From assembly GCF_028453695.1 (NCBI RefSeq), contig NC_135780.1:13980376-14044375 (forward strand): a stretch of 64,000 nt of DNA. The letters are read 5' to 3'. Origin of the DNA: Augochlora pura. Its lineage: Eukaryota; Arthropoda; Insecta; Hymenoptera; Halictidae. This document shows positions 22,291 to 35,100 of this stretch, one piece after another. Numbering within the stretch: the first letter of the stretch is position 1; each line of letters starts with the position of its first letter. The position numbers and the translations under genes are program-made. Below the pieces are notes generated by a model. The model was not told the DNA's origin, did no database searches, and was given only the letters and a program-made list of their open reading frames with translations.

Positions 22291-24583
22291 TGTACACAGA
22301 AAATCGCATAAGCTGTCGGATGGTAGTAATAGAAAGACGTCGAACACAGTGCACCGTACCACCACCGAGACGATTCGGTTAGGAGAGCCAGAGAAGCTGT
22401 ACCAGCCGGTTAATTTGACCAGCTCCAGCAACGTGACGGCCAGTAATCAGTGTCGGAAAAAGACATCATCCTTTCAAATAACAAGCGTCACAGTCGGTTG
22501 TCGTATGAGCAATGATGCTGGCGAAGATTCAAACGACGATCTGGACGAATCCCACACGGAGGACAATTCCGTGGAACATTCGCGTATCACCGATATTGAC
22601 ATTGAAACGCCTAGTTACTCGGAAGATACCTTTTCTAAAGAAGATGTATTTTTCAATACCAGTAACGCTGCCCTCAGCACCGCTCCGGTGATTCCTACTA
22701 GTTCACAGTATGGACTGGCGATCGTGCCCTCCGAGGGTAATAATGTTATTAATTCGGTAAACGACAGCAATATTAATACTCTGGATATCACATCTGTTAC
22801 CGACAACAATATTATAAACTTACTGTCGAGTAATGCCAAACAAGATGCAGATTTGCGAGAAGTACATTCGCATGGTAGAAATGAGCGGTTTAAAGTGGTT
22901 AAAATTGAAAGTACCGAACCTTTTAAAAGGGGCAGATGGACTTGCATGGATTATCTAGACCATACATCGGTTAATCAACCGACTGCGATCGGTACTCCAA
23001 AAGTGTCGGATCCAAACGAGGTATGCATATCTTATGGGGTAACAGACAGTGGAATTGTGATACCTGACTCGTCCAAGCAATCTGTCATCTCCGAGGACAA
23101 AGGTATAGGTATAGACTCGAATGGACAAGTTTCCACCCATCAAGATGTGCATGCATCGATCGGTGTACCAAATAATCCAACAACTGTTACAAATGCTAAT
23201 TACACGGTAAACAATTCTATTCCTCCTAATGCACAGCATAATCCGACACAAGTTCAAACTCAGCAAAAGGTTCAAGCCCCAACGCAAATTCCCCCATACT
23301 TTCAATCCACGACTCAGCAATTAACATCCCAATCGCAACAGCAACAACAACAACAAGGAGGACAGGGGTCCACGTTACCCTCTAATTTGCAGCCTGCCCA
23401 CCCAAATAACTTGACTCAGTCACAAAGTATGCCCCAAGGTGCTATTCCCATTATAACACAAACTGGTAATAACAATGTGACGGCTCAGCAAAATATACCT
23501 CATTCTAAAGAAGATTCGTATGTGACAGTGAGTACTCAGAATCAGTCATTGCCGGTTCAAACAGTTTGTCAGCCATCTGTTCAGCAACCGCCTGTTCCAA
23601 CGTCTCAGGCACCAAACATTCTGGTTACCCAACAACAGCAGCAGCAGCAACATGCACCACCACCTCAGCAGCAACAACAGCAACAGCTTCCACCTTCTCA
23701 ACAACAACAACAGCAGCAGCAACAGCCTCCACAGCCGCTTCAAACTCAAAAGCCAATAACACAAATTTCCGAATCGTTGACTGCCATACAAGGAATGCAG
23801 AGCATCCAGAATATTCATAAAGTTCCTCAAACAGGTGTACAGCAAACGTCTTCAACCATACATGCTCCTGGAGCACCGGTACAATCTCAAGTCATACCTT
23901 CATCTCAAATGCAACCCCAAGCTTCTGGTAGCAATGCTCAAGTGCAAATAGCGCAGGTATCGGCTAGTTGCCAAAATGTTGTAGGTGGTATGCAACAAGG
24001 AAGTATGACATTTCATCAATCAGAACCGGAGCAGGACTCCATTACAGGCATTGTGGCTGCATCCACGACACAGTCGGCTGATACTGCGCTTCTAGAATCT
24101 TTAACCGAAGTTACACAAGGCAGCGATGAACATCACACCCTCGAAGATAACGAAAGGTATATCGCATTTGATTAAAGCGAATAAAACTGTTTGTATTGAC
24201 TGTATAAGTACAACTTTAATGCTATTTTTAATACAGTATGTCGGGGACTAGTGCTGTAGCAATTGATAACAAGATTGAGCAGGCCATGGTAAGAAATCAT
24301 TCCTAGAGACAATTATTTAATGATGATAACGAACGATAATATTCGTTTGAGAAGGATGAACATTACATATTCTTTCTAGGATCTCGTTAAGAGTCATTTG
24401 ATGTTTGCTGTACGAGAAGAAGTTGAAGTACTCAAGGAAAAAATAGCAGAGCTTATGGATCGCATCAATCAATTGGAAGCTGAAAATTCAATTCTGAAAG
24501 CTCACGCGACTCCAGAAACGTTAGCTCAATTGAGCCAATCCACTACAAAATTACCCCAAAACAGTTCAGGAAATGGTCAATAG
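22280..24583 (+). CDS. bun: Bunched (TSC22-domain family), long isoform
   Basis: Three exons, 22280-24156, 24237-24288 and 24380-24583, give 710 residues. The C-terminus is the TSC box plus leucine zipper (about 627-690), with [20 protein letters not shown] followed by heptad leucines. The long N-terminal exon has the two blocks typical of long TSC22D/BunA forms: one near residues 70-125 ([20 protein letters not shown]) and one near 205-230 ([18 protein letters not shown]). Between them and the TSC box lie glutamine-rich tracts. In flies the long form promotes cell growth and is needed in follicle-cell and eye patterning; TSC22 proteins dimerise through the zipper. Introns are 80 and 91 bp. 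Reading through intron 1 would give a 631-residue form without the TSC box. Confidence 0.97.
23330..23731 (+). repeat. Coding CAA/CAG repeats (polyglutamine) in bun
   Basis: Three glutamine runs of 7-9 residues, mixed CAA and CAG codons, lie at about 23334-23354, 23630-23685 and 23698-23725, separated by short proline or histidine spacers. Mixed codons suggest older tracts that slip less readily than pure CAG. Similar low-complexity tracts are common in long TSC22 isoforms. Confidence 0.85.
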
Positions 24584-25216
24584 GTAACCATTGTACATAA
24601 GTTTCTATTAATACTTTGTCAAGTACATAATGGATAATATAATTATTGTATATAACTTTACGATTTTTAGAAATTTATAAACAATGAGATTTATTATATT
24701 ATATATATTAGCACTAGTAACTTTTTTTTAAGTAAATTAAAGATAATAGATTATTTTTTACTATTTCAGTTTACTGTTTAGGAAATATAAATAATAATTT
24801 AAATGTATAAATTCAATTTTCTTTCAAAATGATAATCATTTTGGAAATATGTATTGTTACGATCCTAGGCAAAAACAAGGACATATACGAGTGCATGCCA
24901 AGACTAAGCAGCATAAGTAACGAAGTTGATATGGTTTCACGATAGATTCAAGATTTTGAACATGTTAAAAGAAAGTATATAACAATATGAAATAGGCAGC
25001 TAGACATTCCTAGACGATTTTTCCTATTACCTCCGCATTTGGCCGATTTCATTCACAGGATATTCTCAATCACAGGAATTGGCTGTTCAACCGAAAATTG
25101 AAAATTCAAAAATATTTGCATCCTTTAGATTTTAGATTATACGTAATTCTACGTTGATATTTTACCGTCATTTTCATACATAAAAGCAGTTTTTTTACAT
25201 GGATCTATGTAATTTT

Positions 25217-25378
25217 CATTATTATTAATTATTATTATCATCATCATCATCATCAGCAGCAACAGCAGCATTGTGATCATTATTATCGTCATCATCATTA
25301 TTATTATTATCTTTATTATTATTACTATTACATCATCATCATTATCATCATTACTATTATTATTAGTATTATTATTAA
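25217..25378. repeat. Interrupted (ATT/ATC)n trinucleotide tract
   Basis: About 160 bp made almost wholly of ATT, ATC and a few CAG/CAA triplets. It lies in the shared 3' region of bun and hyd. The 78-codon minus-strand frame through it, rich in Ile, Met, Asn and Asp, is a by-product of the repeat. Confidence 0.9.
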
Positions 25379-26017
25379 ACATCAAGCCTCGTGTTTTGTA
25401 ATCTGTACTCGAGTTGTAATCTGATTTTTAAAAGTGATGCATATTATAATCGATGACATGCTAATAATCGGGAACATAGTAACAGGTATGCATCGAAAAA
25501 AAAAATCAACAATTTCCTGTCAACATTTTGTGTCACATCTTAAACATGCCTAATAAAAGAAATTTTTAATTGTATAATAATCTCTTAAAATACCTAAAAA
25601 ATACAAAATCTCGGATACCAATACTTTTGTTATTATAACCGTTCAAATTATTGCTTTACATTCTATTATTAATACTGTGATCATTACTACGACTATTATT
25701 GTTATTCTTTTTCTTTTCATTATTATTATTTGATTGGGATTGTTATTAATCAATTAATTTGATTACGATTTTTGAGAAAGTTTTATTCGATCACTATAAA
25801 GACTAATGATGACACGTTAACATAAAATCTTATCATGAAAACCGTTTTTTCAATTGGAGAAATTAGAATTCATAATTACACCTTACAAATTTATAAATGT
25901 TATAAATTTTTCTAGGAAGGAAAAAATTAACAACGTACATGTTTTTTTCTTATATCATTATCAATAGCATAACTTCTTTTTAGAGCTATTGCGCACAAAC
26001 ATGGTCATATAATATTT

Positions 26018-26104
26018 TATATATATATATGTATATATATACGTATACATATACATATATATGTATATATATATATAAATACATATATACGTATATGTAT
26101 ATAT
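26018..26104. repeat. Alternating TA/TG/CA tract with dyad symmetry next to the hyd stop
   Basis: About 87 bp of alternating purine-pyrimidine sequence with internal self-complementarity, such as ATATACGTATA words on both sides. It begins at the base after the hyd stop codon (26105-26107 on the minus strand), so it would be the start of the hyd 3' UTR. Confidence 0.8.
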
Positions 26105-29100
26105 TCATACAAATCCGAAGTTCTTTGCCTTAATAGCAATTAGTAGTTTATGTCTTAATACGTGGCGAGAGCTGTACAATGGAACGTATAGTCGAGAGAT
26201 ACATGTATTTGCAGTTGGTAGATGTGCATCATCTGCTGGCCGCAGTGTTACACTTGGCATTGGTTGGAAACCATCTTCGCTCGCCGGTAATGCTGGAGAT
26301 CCTGTCCAAAAGTATACCTGTAAAACAATTGGTAAATATTGGAGTATTTTAAATCAATTGGAATGTAGAAAATCGCATAAAATTCTTACTAAATCCTGGC
26401 GTTCTGTGTGTGACATTTTTTCCACGGTAGACCACAACCATCGTTTAAACTTGGCTAATCTATCCACAGATTCTCCTGATTCGTCATTGAACGAGGTGTA
26501 AGATATAAGAACGGAAACGTTTATATCGCCGACTCCGTTCAAAAGGAGTCTGAGATCTTCAGACGTTAAACCGTCGAATGCTCCTTCCGGAAGAACATCA
26601 AACACTCCTTCTCTCATCGCATGTAATGCTTTCTCTTGTACTTTAATCATACGAACTTCAGCATATTTTCGAACGTAATCGTAAACGTTGCACGCTGTTA
26701 CTTCTATGTCACGACCATTGGGTATTAATTCGATTGATCCCCCTCCTTCTTCGGGGCATAAGTCAATACTGAAATTGTAGAAAGATATAGGAGTTAGGAG
26801 AAATAGAAATATGACCTACAATTCACTTTTTACAAGGGTAGAAAACAGTTGATGTTGAATGGTACCTGAACGTAAGATCAAGAGCAGAGAATAAACTGTT
26901 GCTATCCTTGGTCTCGGAGTCGATAACGAGCTGCCTCAGGCTTTCGTAAATTACAGAGTCGAAGAACGCCAGATCATGGAAACGTATTGGTCTTCCCAAT
27001 ATATATTTGATCACGTGACGATTCAAAAATATGGGGCATAGTTCGTTTTGCAGAAGACACAAGCCAATGAGTCTGTAAGGTAAGAAATTTAAATACTGCA
27101 ATACTGCGATAGTCGGAATTGTTTCTGTCGTTATTTAAAGGTCTTTCGTCATTACCTGCCCACATTTCTAAATGCGTTCAGTCGTTCGTAACTAGCTTTT
27201 CCCTGTCGCGGTGTATAAAAACCTCTCTTCCCCGGCGAATAAAACAAAGGTGCGTTATCTTCCGTGTCATCCGGAATGCTGTTCTCGATTTTCTTCTTAT
27301 TTGCTCCCCATCGAGCTGCCAAACTGTACATATCCAAATCCAACAGTCCCTCGTTTGGTAAATGTTGATTTGCTGAATCGCTAATTAATTCGAACGCTTC
27401 TTCGACCTTTTGTCGTAGTGCATCCTCTGAAGCTAACAACATCAACACAAAGGCAGGGGATAGCTCCAGGAGCATACCAGTTATTTTTTGGGCCAGCATG
27501 GGTCTCAACGCGTAGACCTGTCAGAGGAAGACAAAGATTCTTTGAGAGATTTCTTTCTATTAAAATTCAGAAAAGTTTCAGTCAACAAAATTGACGAAAT
27601 AAATTTAAAAATGTTATCAATTACTTTCGGATACAGTCTGTCCCCGAGTTGTTGTTGATGCATAGTCAAATGATCGTTAATTGGGTGACTGACGGGCAAC
27701 GGATGGGAATTGGAGGATGAACTTCCAGGTCCAGTGCTACTACTTCCTTCGACTGATCCGGATGGATGAAAAGAACGAGCTTCGAAAGACAATCCTTTAC
27801 GTGTACCACGACATTTTCCAGAAGATCGTGGGTTCTAGAATAAAAAGTCGATACCATGAGCGAGCAATGAAAAGAAACTGTCTTTTAGTTTCTTTGTGCC
27901 ACAAGAAAAATGATCTTACCTGTCGTCTCAAGTCGCGGTCGCGGTCACGGTCACGATCGCGATCTCTACTTTTTAATTTTTGCAGAACATTGTACGGTGT
28001 GTATTTTGATCCTACTTGTGCTGCTTCGAGATTAGGCAGTTTTTCATTCGCGAGCAATGCCTACAGAAAGAACATGAAGGATTATACTCGTAGAATAGAA
28101 TGAACAACAAATTTCTCGTTAACGTTACAAACCTCTGCGATTGCTGTATAAAAACCTCTTGTAACTCCTGAACCTTCTCCAGGTTCATCTATGAATGTTA
28201 CTTTAACACGGTGAACAGTTAACGGAGGTGTATTAGAGGCACGCCTGTAATATAAATTATACTGTGTATTTAATTCCTTCATTGTTTGGACTAGAAGCTG
28301 GGTTCTATCTCGTTCCACCTTAAACAGAAGAGAAGCATAGTTACAATGTGTTCGACATGTAAATGATAATAATAATAATAGCATCGAACATATGATGATA
28401 ATAATTCAATTACTTTGTATAAGGTAATATCCCTTTGTTGCGTACTGCGGAGTTTCTCCATGTCTCTACGAAATTTCGCTTCTTTCACTGAAAATCCTCC
28501 CAACTCTGACACAACAGAACCAACTTCCAATCCAACGTCCTCCATGAAGACGCGTCCGAACAGATCTAGTAACACTCTCCAACGTCCCAATAAAATGTTA
28601 TGGGATATATTCGATCCGATGGATGAAACGGCTCTCGCGTTCTCCACTGGACTAGTTTCGACAGTTTCGTGAGCTGATATTTCTTGGCTCGAACCGGCTG
28701 GATCAACATCTTCTGTCACGCTTTGGGTTTCAACAGTGGATACAACCAATACTTCCGGCGCACCTGGTTTACTAGTATTCGTTTCCTTTAAAATCAATAC
28801 CGTGTTGTCATTTTTTCAACGCAAAATACACAATTGTACAAAGATTCCGCGTCTTATTAAAAATTAAAGTGAAAACAATCAAATTCCATATTTACCGAAA
28901 CAGTTCCAGCTCTAACAATAACGCTTCTATTTATTTTACATTGATCCTTAGCATTTTTAGCACTTCCCGCTGCTTCATCGTTTTGGTTATTAGTAGAAAC
29001 TATAATTGGCGCTCGATCAATTTGTTCTGCGACTAGCGAATGATTATCGTTTGAGTGATTAAACGACTTTGCCTTTTCCTATAATATGCAAAGTAGATTT

Positions 29101-32100
29101 TTATATTTTACTGTTATTCGTTGTTTCGTGTTAATTACTTAAAATACATGTTGCACGATATATACTACACAGTTGTCGATAGAAACGTGTTTTCTTGTGT
29201 TTAGTGCAGATATCAACATAGTAAGATTTTGTTGAACACGAAATTATAAATTTGGTGTTCTCAATTCAAAAGAACTTATGCTACTTTTATGGAATATATT
29301 ACCGTATATTTTGCGGAGGACGAAGAAGAGTCTCCTCCAACCGAAACAGAACTGCGTCTTGTATCTGTTGGTGCGAACGAGGCGGGTCCTTGAATGATTT
29401 GGCTAAGCGTGGGTGTAACGGTGTTCTGATTGTCAGTACCACGCGCTGATAAACCAAGCCTCGTAGGTAGGCCTGCTAAGAGGTACTGATTAGGATTCGA
29501 ACTTGTTGCTGGTTGTCTTGGAATACCGAATAAATCTTCACGTCTCGAATGAGGCTGCAATAAATGCGGCTGATCTGCTAATGGCAATGCTTCACTCATA
29601 ACAGTATCGAACGGGTCGAGAGGCGGACAACCCAAACACAAGGTAGAGTCCGATCTTTGTAAGAAAGGGTGCTTCCTCCCTTTCGGGGTGCTGTCCTTAT
29701 TATTTCCTGATCCACAAATGGGTACTTGAAGCAAGTCTGGATAATCAACAGAGTCTGTTTCCATTGTTGTAGGTACGGGAGAATTATATTCTTCTCCTTC
29801 GTCGTTGTCATTTTCATCCTGTAACATACACGGTGACGATAGAACTTCTTCAGGTTCTGTTCCATCTGAAATATACATTTAAATCCGATCAGTTCTGACG
29901 CACGAACCTGATCGTTCCAACTCGAGTAATTTGAAGAGCCTTTCTGGGTGTCACCACGAGCCGACATCGGTTCCGAAAGTGAGCGCATATAATAGACTAA
30001 TGCGTCGAAGACGTAGGCTACGTGTCTCAAAGACGAAACGTCCAACACTGGTAAGCTGTCTCTGTGTTCGCCATTGTGAGCACGCATTAAAGAGAGGCAA
30101 TAGGAGAGAAATTCACGTCGTGCCAAGTGTATCTCGCTACCTAAAAGTATCCTAAATTAGGTAGGAAAATCACGAGAAAATCTCTACTCATATTTCTACT
30201 CGAACTAGTTCGTACTCTAAGACAGGAATATCACTATTAGATCTATGAGAAGAAAGTTCGCGCGTACCTTCGCGTTCCCTACTATTTCTGGAAGGTTCTC
30301 CAACGCCTGCAAAACCAACGGTGAGTCTTGTAGAAGCTTGTGGAGTGGAGATATTGGTGCTGGTAGCGATACCACTGCGTTGATTCCGACCTGTATTAGA
30401 CTGTAAAGTCAAAGACAAAGCCGCGGTGTTCAGCAACCCTGTAAAATTCCCTCCAGAGAGTGATGGGGCATTGTTCAATGGGTGTTCCGGATGCGTAGGA
30501 TCCGCGCTACATGTCAAAGATACACCGAATCTCAATTGTGCTTCCGTAGCATCCATGACCGTTAACAACCAGTCCCATGTTGGTTTCAAATGCGTTTCGA
30601 GATACGTCTGTTAACACAAGTAATAATTGAAATTCTACTCCCATTATTCGATTCAAGAGAAGAGGAACGCATCAGACCTGTAAGTTCAACGCGTCCTGGT
30701 AAGTAACTTCCATCAGTCGCGGCAAAAATGGTGCCAACGTTTTATAATCTTGCATCATAACTAGAAGATCGGCTATCTGTCGGATAACAAGGCCAAACGC
30801 GCGTGCCAAGCAACTGGTAGTGGTTCCCATTATAATGGGTTCTTGTGTAGCTGCAACCGTTGATGTTGTAGTAGTACGCCTCATAGACGCGGGGTCAAAA
30901 AAAACCAAATTACTGCCACCTGCTACCCGTAATCCTGCTGTACGCGTACTTGTTTCGCGATTACGTATCGCCCATTGCATAGAAATGGGCGCAAGATTAT
31001 TACGGTGTAAATGACCAGATGAACCACTAAAATAAGGTATTAACGATAGAAAAAGGTTCGTTTTTAATAATAAAATGGTAAAATGTAAAACTTGTCTGTT
31101 GACTTCAGTACGAATTTTATAGACGAGCAAACTTGGATAAAGCGGCCCGTGAGTCGATTACCTTCGTCTCTCCAATTGTTCGTCGCCAATCTGAAAATCC
31201 TCGTTGTCTTGTTCGTCAGTCTCCCCCGCTTCGCTTTCATCATCCTCTTGCTGGCTTGATTCGCCAGACTCATCCTCTGGGAATAATAAAATCGATCCCA
31301 TCCCACCATCAGAGCCAGCTGTGGCTCCGGTTTGCACGCTGCGTTGAGCGGACGCTGCATCCTGATTGCTATGATTATCGTCGGAGTCTGACTCTGTCTC
31401 TGCCTCCGCGAGAAGATCGAGTTCTGTATCCGATTCTCCATCTCCTACTTGTTCTTCACCCACGCCTCCCGTATTACTGTCCATATCACCTATTGGTTGT
31501 CCAGCAACAGTTCCCGATACTCCGGATTCTTCATGCTCGCTTATGTCACCGTCTACATCCATAGGACCTTCTATACGTAAATCAGTTATATAAAGAAGTT
31601 ATCGATTATTTCATTGATTTTATATTATTATATCGACGAATTGTAGTGCTAATCAACGTGCTTGTCGTACCATCACCACCTTCAGCTTCGTCCATAGCAG
31701 AAACGTCTCTGGCGATAGTTATATTATTGTTCCCTTGTTGTGTTTGTAATGTTGGATCCAATGCTTGAGAACTAACTCCGCTCTGAGGTATCAATGGCTC
31801 TATAGAAAACAGCTCCTCGGAACCATTGATCACTTCTATCGCTGAATGGGTCAACGTGAACGGTGCCGTTGGTCGCGCCACGCCCAATCTCACAGGCGCT
31901 ATCAAAGAGTCGGCTGTCTCACATAATTCTTCGACAGCTAATTTGATCAATGCTTTAAATACTTTCCGACATTTCATCAACGGTTGCGATGTTTGAGTGG
32001 TGCTGAAACGATCAAGTTAATACCAAATCAAGATACTTTCACATTATTATTATTATTCACGAGATTAATGGATTTCACACGTACTTCCTTCTCTTTTTTA

Positions 32101-35100
32101 CCGGCGCCATCTCAATCGTAAAAATAACAAATATTCGAGCTACGGACCGAACGAACCGACGTGCAACATTGGTTGCCTCATCTTGGCGTCCTGGAACCGA
32201 GTCATTTTGCATTTCACGAATCAAAGTTGTTAAAAGGGTATCAAGCATCTGAAATAGTAATAAATATTTTATTCAGCATGTTCATGCAACACATACACAA
32301 CTAAATGAGTCGAAAAAACATTTTTCGAACCTCTGCGCTGCATTTTACTAAAAGTGAATGGGTAAACTTGTCGAGCAATGCGGTGCCGCTTTGGCGACAC
32401 AGTTGTCCTTGATCTCCAAATAATTGATCGTTTCCGTTTGTAGAGACGCCCGACATAATCATGCATTGGACTGCTGGCCAGTCGTTGAGTAATCTTTCTA
32501 AAGCCCTTCGACTAAAACGGGGTGGTTCTAAATCATGCTCTGGCATATCTGAATCTGCATCCACGCCTAAATCAATCAATAAATGAGCTCATAATCGGTA
32601 GTGGTCAATCGAAATTTGATTAGAATGATGACCAGTAAATAAATTACCATCTGAAGATGTCCCTTTGCGACTGACGGATGTCGATCGTTGCCGAGGCGCT
32701 GACCGACATTGCCTTTGCTCCATCATTTGTCTACCTACAGTCTGTACTAAGAATAATAAAATGCATTCTCCTCTAGAAAAACAAAAATATAATTTACTCA
32801 GTATTTTCTTTTCTATCAAATTTATAAATAGAAATGGGGAAGCCGATCGTTCTTTTACCGTGAATTTATCTTTGTCGCAAGATCAGTATTAACTACAAGG
32901 CGACATAATAATTGGTAACGGGCACTTTGATGTCCAGCGATCAGAGCACGGCATTTACATTTCTCCCAACAATCGCAATATGCCGTCGGAGATGTTATCT
33001 TCATTTTGCAATCGTGTCCTCGATGACAAACGCGAGCACATTCCGTGCAACAGCATAAGGAGCCGGTTAAACCACAAGTTCTACATTCATAAATATTCTA
33101 AAAAGAAAATGAAAGAATCTTTTGTTAAAAGCATGTTTATATTAGAATCAACAAGTTCACGCCCTAATTACTCAAATATAATGAATAATTCGCAACCTGG
33201 TCAATGTGTTGTGTTCCAGTCCAAGTAAAACTACAAGTGTCATTACAACATGTAACGAACAAAGGTGACAAATCCGGATTTGCATCAGGATGTAATATCA
33301 TAGCAAGACACTCCTTTTGATCTTTGCCAACTCTTTGAATAGTGTCTAATAAGATAAGAGCCGCGTGATACGCACGCACCGACACAGCTAACATCAATGG
33401 TGTCTGACCTTGGGCATCCCTGTTAAGACAAACATTAAATTTAAATTATTTCATCAAAGCATACAAAGTTGATCAAATTTATGGTTCCCACGATAATTAC
33501 TTCGCCATTAGTAATTCTTTCAGATGAGGTGTCAATACGATACTCTCGCACATGTATTTTAATATAAGCAACGCATTGTTCCTTCTTTCAACGGAGTCTA
33601 TGATATAAGTATTATTGGATGTAGTTCCGACACCTACGAACAATAAAAATAGATTTATGTAACTGACAATGTAATAGTGTAGTTACAATCAGAGTAATTT
33701 TATTTTTATTAAAGATGTTAAAATTAAAAAGGCATTCAATACACTTTTACCTGATTTGTTCATCATAGATATACTGGCAGCGCCAATGCTAAGTAAACTA
33801 TCTTCTTCTCCCGATGTGTTATCGAAAGCTTCGGGTGGCCAACTTAAGGTTGGTATTGGTTCCTCAATTGGTGCAGACGCGCCGTCGACTGTATTCGTTA
33901 CTAGTTCACGTTCGATGCCTTCGAAATAGAAAAATATAACTTTGAATATGTTACAATTTATTCTGCTTTGTAATGTGAGGTAATGATTGCAATACCTTGA
34001 TCGTTTTCTTTATTAGAGGTTGGTGAACACATACTGATACAAGCGTGTAGAATGTTGCGGTTTCCATCGCAACGTTCAGTTAGTATTGCCTGAATTTGTG
34101 CAGCATTGTTTTCTTTAAAGAGAAAGATAAGAGGTGTATTATGTACATACAGTGTTCACAGAACTGTCTAAAGGCAAAAACACTCACTATGATCTTGTTC
34201 CAGGTTACAGAACACTTGTTTCACGCTGTCGTAATCACACCTTAATATACGTGGCATAAGCAAAAGGTTATCAAATGCTAGTGCAACAACGGCAACTTTG
34301 TTTTTCATATTAGTCGAATTCGAACAATTTGGTATGGGAATGGTCGAAGCACCAATACAAATTACTGGAACTAAATCTAGACAGTGTGGATCACGGATAG
34401 CACCAGCACAATCTTTTACCAACGGATAGATTGTATTATTTCCATCTCTGAGAATCATAGAACATTCGATATTCTGTAATATGAAAATAAATTATAGTTT
34501 TCCTCACCTTTTATATTAAAAACAAAAGATATACAAATACTGTAACCTATGAATACATTAAAGAGAAAATTTAAAGCATGTACCTCTCCCGCGTTTGTAA
34601 GACTGATGTTTTGAGGCTGTAAACCCAAGAAACATGATATATCCGATGGAATATAGCAATCTTGAACATGTCTGCCAGTACTCAAATTATATATCACATA
34701 ACTCAGCTTGTTTCCTTTTTTGACTATTGCGTGGATGCCTATAAGCGATCAATTAATATTATAGTTATCATCGTTATTGTTGTTGCTGTTATCAGAAAAT
34801 ATTATAAATTAACAAACACGATCTGTACATATTTCTGAAACTTTACCTTGTCCGTCTGTGGCGATGGTTAATATATTATCGGTAGAACCTTCAACTATAT
34901 TTACTCTTCTAGGAGTTCGTTGGAAACAATCTGGAGCTCTTGGATTCATGGATGATTTGATTACCTAAGTACATTCAACTATTACTGGTAGTGTTCCAAC
35001 ATGTTTTCAGTACGTATATAAACTCAACTTACTTGTAGCTCGTCCTTTCTTAGCAATCTACAATCGGCTAACAATTTGATTGATTCTTCTGCTGTCAGAT

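Larger units (their letters stand above)
24584..26104. other. Shared 3' region of the convergent bun and hyd genes
   Basis: About 1.5 kb of very AT-rich sequence without a gene. It holds an AATAAA on the plus strand at 25552-25557 that could end a bun 3' UTR of about 1 kb, an ATT/ATC-rich tract at 25217-25378, and an alternating TA/TG tract directly downstream of the hyd stop codon. Confidence 0.6.

Noticed and set aside
22615..23876. Antisense and shifted-frame ORFs inside the bun long exon, including Leu-rich and Val/Ala-rich ones
   Set aside because: They are shadows of the CAA/CAG repeats and of a strongly conserved sense frame.
25149..25385. 78-codon Ile/Met/Asn-rich ORF
   Set aside because: It is the translation of the ATT/ATC tract.
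32741..32746. An extra hyd intron boundary (TTCTTAG before TACAGACT)
   Set aside because: It looks like an acceptor, but the conserved [12 protein letters not shown] segment reads straight through it. The true acceptor is at 32773.
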